Source: Clusia tigrina (taxonomy: Eukaryota > Arthropoda > Insecta > Diptera > Clusiidae). From it: a stretch of 64,000 bases of DNA. Below are positions 55,201-64,000 of the stretch, one piece after another (positions within the stretch are counted from its first letter, which is position 1; each line of letters opens with the position of its first letter). The translations under genes and the position numbers were made by a program. Below the pieces are notes generated by a model. That model did not search any database. It had not been told where the DNA came from and saw only the letters and a program-made list of their open reading frames with translations. The DNA lies in assembly GCA_920105625.2 (NCBI GenBank), contig OV050030.1, positions 109,203,216-109,267,215 on the forward strand. Reading direction: 5' to 3'.

Positions 55201-55957
55201 GTGATTCAGTGTTTTCAGCCACACGCGCATAGCAGTAAGGACGTCTCCCGACGAACAGCAAGGACCCCAACAGACCATATTTTGCAGATGAGCTGGTGCA
55301 TGCGTTTCGTGAGCTCATCGCCGCCAGCCTTGAATAGCTCCGCTGGTATATCATCAGCTCCGCCGGCTTTGTTGTTTTTGAGCCGCCTAATAGCTAGCAA
55401 GACCTCGACATAGTCAGGGGGCGCTACTCATGTTCGTCGTCAGCAACTGTGGGGTCGAGTTCATCTTCATTGTTATCATTAGCGCTGTCGCCATTCAGCA
55501 GCTTCGAGAAGTGTTCCCTCCATAACGTGAGTACGCTCTGGACATCCGTCACTAAATTCCCGTTTTCGTCTTTGCAGGAATTGGCTCCGGCCTTAAAACC
55601 TTCCGTTTGGCGCCTCACACGTTCGTAGAATTTTCGAGCCATATTCCTGCTGCCAAACATCTCTATTTCCTCGCAATCTCTATTTTCGGCTTCTCGTTTC
55701 TTGCGCCTAAAAAGACGCTTCCCTTCCCTTCTCTTCTCTCGATATCGCTCCTTAGCAGCTCGCGTTGCAGCCGATCGCAGGGTGAGTTGGTATGCTGTGT
55801 CTTTCTCTGCAGCGGCGTTGCGACACTCTTCGTCATACCAGCTGTTTTTCTTCGGGCGGTGATAGCCAATCACCTCTTCAGCGGCCGTGCGCATGGAGTG
55901 GGAAATAAGCGACCATTGCGCGCAAATATTGAGATCATGGGGAGAATCCGTCAGCAT
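55201..55957 (-). pseudogene. RTE-like ORF2, region between endonuclease and RT plus RT start (fragment C, 3' part)
   Basis: The minus frame reads DLNICAQWSLISHSMRTAAE, RPKKNSWYDEECRNAAAEKD, MARKFYERVRRQTEGFKAG and VLTLWREHFSKLLNG, then after a frameshift LLAIRRLKNNKAGGADDIPA and ELFKAGGDELTKRMHQLICK, the first RT motif. RTE homology ends after KIWS; the tail to 55201 is unrelated. Confidence 0.85.
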
Positions 55958-56925
55958 ATTCGAGAGCCGAGAAGTAAATGCGGAGCTGTCTGTTGCGATT
56001 GTAGCTTTCCAACGTCAAGCTTCCTCTGCAAATTAGAGCGAACGTTTTTTGCCGCACTGAGGCGAGTGCGAACCGTAGCTACAACAAGGTAGTGGTCCGA
56101 GTCAATGTTGGCATCTCGGATTGTACGTACGTCTAACACGCTGGATGCATGCCTGCCGTCGATCACAACGTGATCAATTTGGTTCCTGGTTTTATGATCA
56201 GGGGACAGCCAGGTGGCTTTATGAATATCGGGATGTTGGAATCTAGTACTACTAACTACCATGTTCCGTGCTGCGGCGAAGTCGATCAGCCTCAAACCGT
56301 TTTCTGATGACTGCTCGTGGAGGCTGAACTTACCGACGGTTGGTTCAAAAATGCTTTCTTTGCCCACCTTGGCGGTGAAGTCACCTAGCACAATTTTTAC
56401 ATCGTGGCGGGGGCATCGATCGAAGGTTTTTTCTAGTTGATCGTAGAAGGCATCCTTGGTGTTTTCGTCTTTCTCATCCGTCGGAGCATGTGCGCAGATA
56501 AGGCTGATGCTGAAGTATTTCGCCTTAATGCGGAGTGTGGCAAGCCTGTCGTCGACTGGGGTAAATCCCAGGACTTCATCTCGCAGTCGTTTGCTTACCA
56601 CAAAACGTACACCGAGTCTGCGCTTCGTCGCATGGCAGCTTTAGTAGATGTCACATGCAGCTTTTTTTGAGCGTCCATGTCCCGTCCATCGCATTTCCTG
56701 GAGTGCGGTGACGTCAGCTTTATATTTTTCGAGGACGTCAACCAGCTGGATAGAGGCACCTTCCCTATTAAGGGTCCGGACATTCAAGGTGTATATCGTT
56801 AAATCTTGTTCCTTATAACATTTGCGGGGGTTGTCGTCAACAGTTGTGGGGTATTTCATCCGAGTCTTCAATCTTATATTCAATGGATTATTTTTTTTAT
56901 GTGGCGGGTTCCAAGCCCATAGCAC
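55951..56925 (-). pseudogene. RTE-like endonuclease domain (fragment C, 5' part)
   Basis: APE-type endonuclease, nearly complete: [36 protein letters not shown] (catalytic Glu kept), then after a frameshift FVVSKRLRDEVLGFTPVDD, RIKAKYFSISLICAHAPTDE, DVKIVLGDFTAKVGKE (Thr for the usual Asn of GDFNA), FAAARNMVVSSTRFQHPDIH, RNQIDHVVIDGRH and IDSDHYLVVATVRTRLS (SDH kept). The likely 5' untranslated region is 56926-57020. Confidence 0.87.
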
Positions 56926-57023
56926 AACCCCAAGCTAGGGATTTTTTTTTGTTTGGTGGTGGTAACCCACCTCGGGGGTATGAGCGCTGCCATTGGTACC
57001 TAAAGTACTCCTCCGCCACCGTT

Positions 57024-58097
<1,074 letters not shown>

Positions 58098-58103
58098 ATG
58101 TAG

Positions 58104-59067
58104 ATCGCCTGCTCGTGGTGCACTCTGGATAGCGCTAAATGGTCTGATAAAGGCAAGGGAGCGCTGGCATGGGCTCACCAAAATGTTGGTGCTCGTCCGC
58201 AGCCACCCCCTGAAGGTGCTCAGAAACGGCAACGGTCGGCTGAGCACCCCTCCCAATCAGTCGTGCGGCAAACCAAGCGCCCACGACTGGCTTCCAGGCC
58301 GAGACTTACCCGGCCATTTAATGAGGTAGCCAAAGAGGGCCTCATCTGGGCTATCGTTGACACTGGAAACAGTGACGGTACCATTTCCCCAGCGAACTGG
58401 AAAATAGTGGAGAAGGCCCTTTTCAGGATCTACAGGGAGATCCTGAGGGCCAATCCTGGCCCATCACCTGTATGCCGGGACGCGGGATGGTATCAGGGGC
58501 ACGTGAAGCTCATCGCGTGCTCAGATGAGCGCTCGGCTGAGCTTTATAAGATGGCCATCTCAATGGTTGGCGAAATCTGGCCGGGGGCCAAGCTCTCAGC
58601 TGTTCCCAGAGACCAGATCCCGAACCGCCCGCGTTCTAGGGCCTGGGTACCGGCAGAGCACTCCTCGCCGGAAGAAATTCTGGAGTTGCTGAGGCTCAGC
58701 AATTACGACCTCCCCACGGATGACTGGAAGGTTGCTAAAATAAGCGAGCCCAAGGGTAACTCTCGAGAGATAATCATTATTCTTAATGAGGACTCTCTAG
58801 CTCCTATTAATGCCAAAAAGGGAGAGATCAACTATGGTTTTAGTTCGATCTCGCTCAAGGTCTATAGGAGCGACAACCAGGGTGCATACAAGCCCCCCGT
58901 TCAGGCCGAACCGGATCTCACCTTCGATGATGGGGAGAGTTACGCTTCGGCCTCAGAATCGGTAGGCAGTTTCTGCGGACGTCCGATAACCAATATCGAC
59001 GACGTTGGTGATTCTCCTCTGTCAGAAGAGGAGGCAGCCAACGTGACGATGATGGCCACCTCCGGGA

Positions 59068-59090
<23 letters not shown>
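58104..59090 (+). CDS. LOA-type LINE ORF1, 5' truncated
   Basis: Open from the TAG at 58101 to TAA at 59088-59090 with no upstream ATG in frame, so the N-terminus was lost where the (AT)n begins. A basic, Gln/Pro-rich start ([13 protein letters not shown]) leads into [19 protein letters not shown] and then [33 protein letters not shown] and [18 protein letters not shown], like the DUF4780-type domain of LOA ORF1 proteins. A second region, [20 protein letters not shown], follows, then an acidic tail. It likely binds the element RNA. No CCHC knuckle is visible. It overlaps ORF2 by 23 bp. LOA assignment is from style and the paired ORF2. Confidence 0.75.
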
Positions 59091-63430
<4,340 letters not shown>

Positions 63431-63457
63431 AACATATCAACGCCTCCTCGCGAAACA

Positions 63458-63637
63458 AATCAGGCATTGATCGTGGCAGAAAATCGATCAGCAGTGTGTA
63501 CGCTTCTGCAGTCATCTAATCCCTCAATAAATTCCAGCAGCTCCTGGACCGCAAGGTATGATTGTCTAGCGATATCCCATGCCTGTGGACTTCCTGGGGC
63601 TATAGAAGTATTGCGCTCAATGTGCAGGTGCTTTACA
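63458..63637 (-). CDS. Unrecognised coding-like exon with possible splice acceptor
   Basis: On the minus strand, a pyrimidine-rich run CTCTCGTTCTCTCTAG (ending near 63639) looks like a splice acceptor. It is followed by a frame reading VKHLHIERNTSIAPGSPQAW, DIARQSYLAVQELLEFI and EGLDDCRSVHTADRFSATIN, with a stop at about 63458. Composition is normal for soluble protein and unlike the element remnants around it. I do not recognise the family. Confidence 0.35.
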
Positions 63638-63638
63638 C

Positions 63639-63800
63639 CTAGAGAGAACGAGAGGAGAGAGAAGGGGTGCTTGAATACTCCGCTTCTAGCTCCCGTAGTG
63701 GTAGCTGTTCATCCGCTATGAATTCCGGCTTTGATATAAACGACGCCACATGGGGTTCGTAAGTCGCATACTGTTCCTGCGCCATCGAAGATGAATTCAT
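63639..63800 (-). CDS. Unrecognised short coding-like frame
   Basis: ATG at 63798-63800 (minus) opens 53 codons, MNSSSMAQEQYATYEPHVAS, FISKPEFIADEQLPLRELEA, EYSSTPSLSSRSL, with a TAG that coincides with the possible acceptor of the next exon. The last residues would then be intronic, with a donor not identified. It might be the first exon of the same gene as 63458-63637. Confidence 0.3.
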   Translation of the reverse strand: MNSSSMAQEQYATYEPHVASFISKPEFIADEQLPLRELEAEYSSTPSLSSRSL

Positions 63801-64000
63801 CTGCTATTGCTACTAGCTCCTCTTTGCATAAACTGTACACTCACCATGTCTGTTTTAAACCCTATCGGGTCCCTGCTTGGGCGATACTTGTAACATGCTG
63901 GGTCTCTTTATTAATTTATAGCTGAGGTAGACTCAGCGGCGTCCAGGGTTCGGTATCAATAACAATTGATTGTTTTATACTTCGGAAATTATTTTATCAA
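63801..64000. other. Window end, no feature identified
   Basis: Mixed-composition sequence upstream of the minus-strand frame. A promoter or a further repeat is possible. I see no clear signal. Confidence 0.3.

Overview
The window is eukaryotic, AT-rich and almost entirely made of transposable elements. The families present (412/mdg1-like and other Ty3/gypsy, copia with the half-tRNA-iMet primer site, BEL/Pao, Jockey, LOA, RTE, I-like LINEs, mariner, PIF/Harbinger) point to an insect, most likely a higher dipteran, possibly a tephritid fruit fly. That placement is inferred from the element mix; no species marker is present. All coding calls come from reading translations by eye.

Region 1 (1-25255) is a tandem array of about 4.13 kb units. 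Each unit is one 675 bp LTR plus one 3.44-3.47 kb internal region of a dead 412/mdg1-like gypsy element, and neighbouring units share the LTR (LTR-int-LTR-int...). Six internal regions and seven LTRs are visible; the first LTR is cut by the window edge. All units carry the same stops and deletions, so the array grew by recombination of an already dead element. Units 2-3 and 4-6 form subfamilies and the outer edges are the most divergent.

Region 2 (25256-36212) is a nest of fragments: two 5'-truncated mariners, two PIF/Harbinger transposase pieces (minus strand), a BEL/Pao element broken head-to-head (gag minus, pol plus) with an LTR followed by a primer site, two Jockey-like 5' fragments (minus), and an RNase H/C-terminal LINE fragment. 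At 35770-35942 (minus) there is one open exon, with canonical splice sites, that resembles the N-terminal part of the DNA ligase I catalytic region. It is the best candidate for a host gene.

Region 3 (36213-56990) holds two full-length insertions of one second gypsy family (SAP-domain and CCHC gag; tRNA-Leu primer site). They lie in opposite orientations at 36217-42376 (minus) and 48618-54915 (plus), each flanked by a 4 bp ATAT duplication. Both carry the same set of deletions, stops and an altered reverse transcriptase active site, so they look like independent insertions of a defective family mobilised in trans. Between them are a Jockey RT fragment, an RTE endonuclease fragment, a copia deletion derivative (44079-47478, GGTAT duplication, near-identical LTRs) and the 3' half of an RTE element whose 5' half lies beyond the second gypsy copy.

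Region 4 (57027-63157) is a LOA-type LINE with open ORF1 and ORF2. It is bracketed by two perfect (AT)n arrays of 1068 and 944 bp, which replace the start of ORF1 and the end of ORF2. The last 0.8 kb has two unrecognised minus-strand coding-like stretches with a possible splice acceptor. No RNA gene or CRISPR array was seen.
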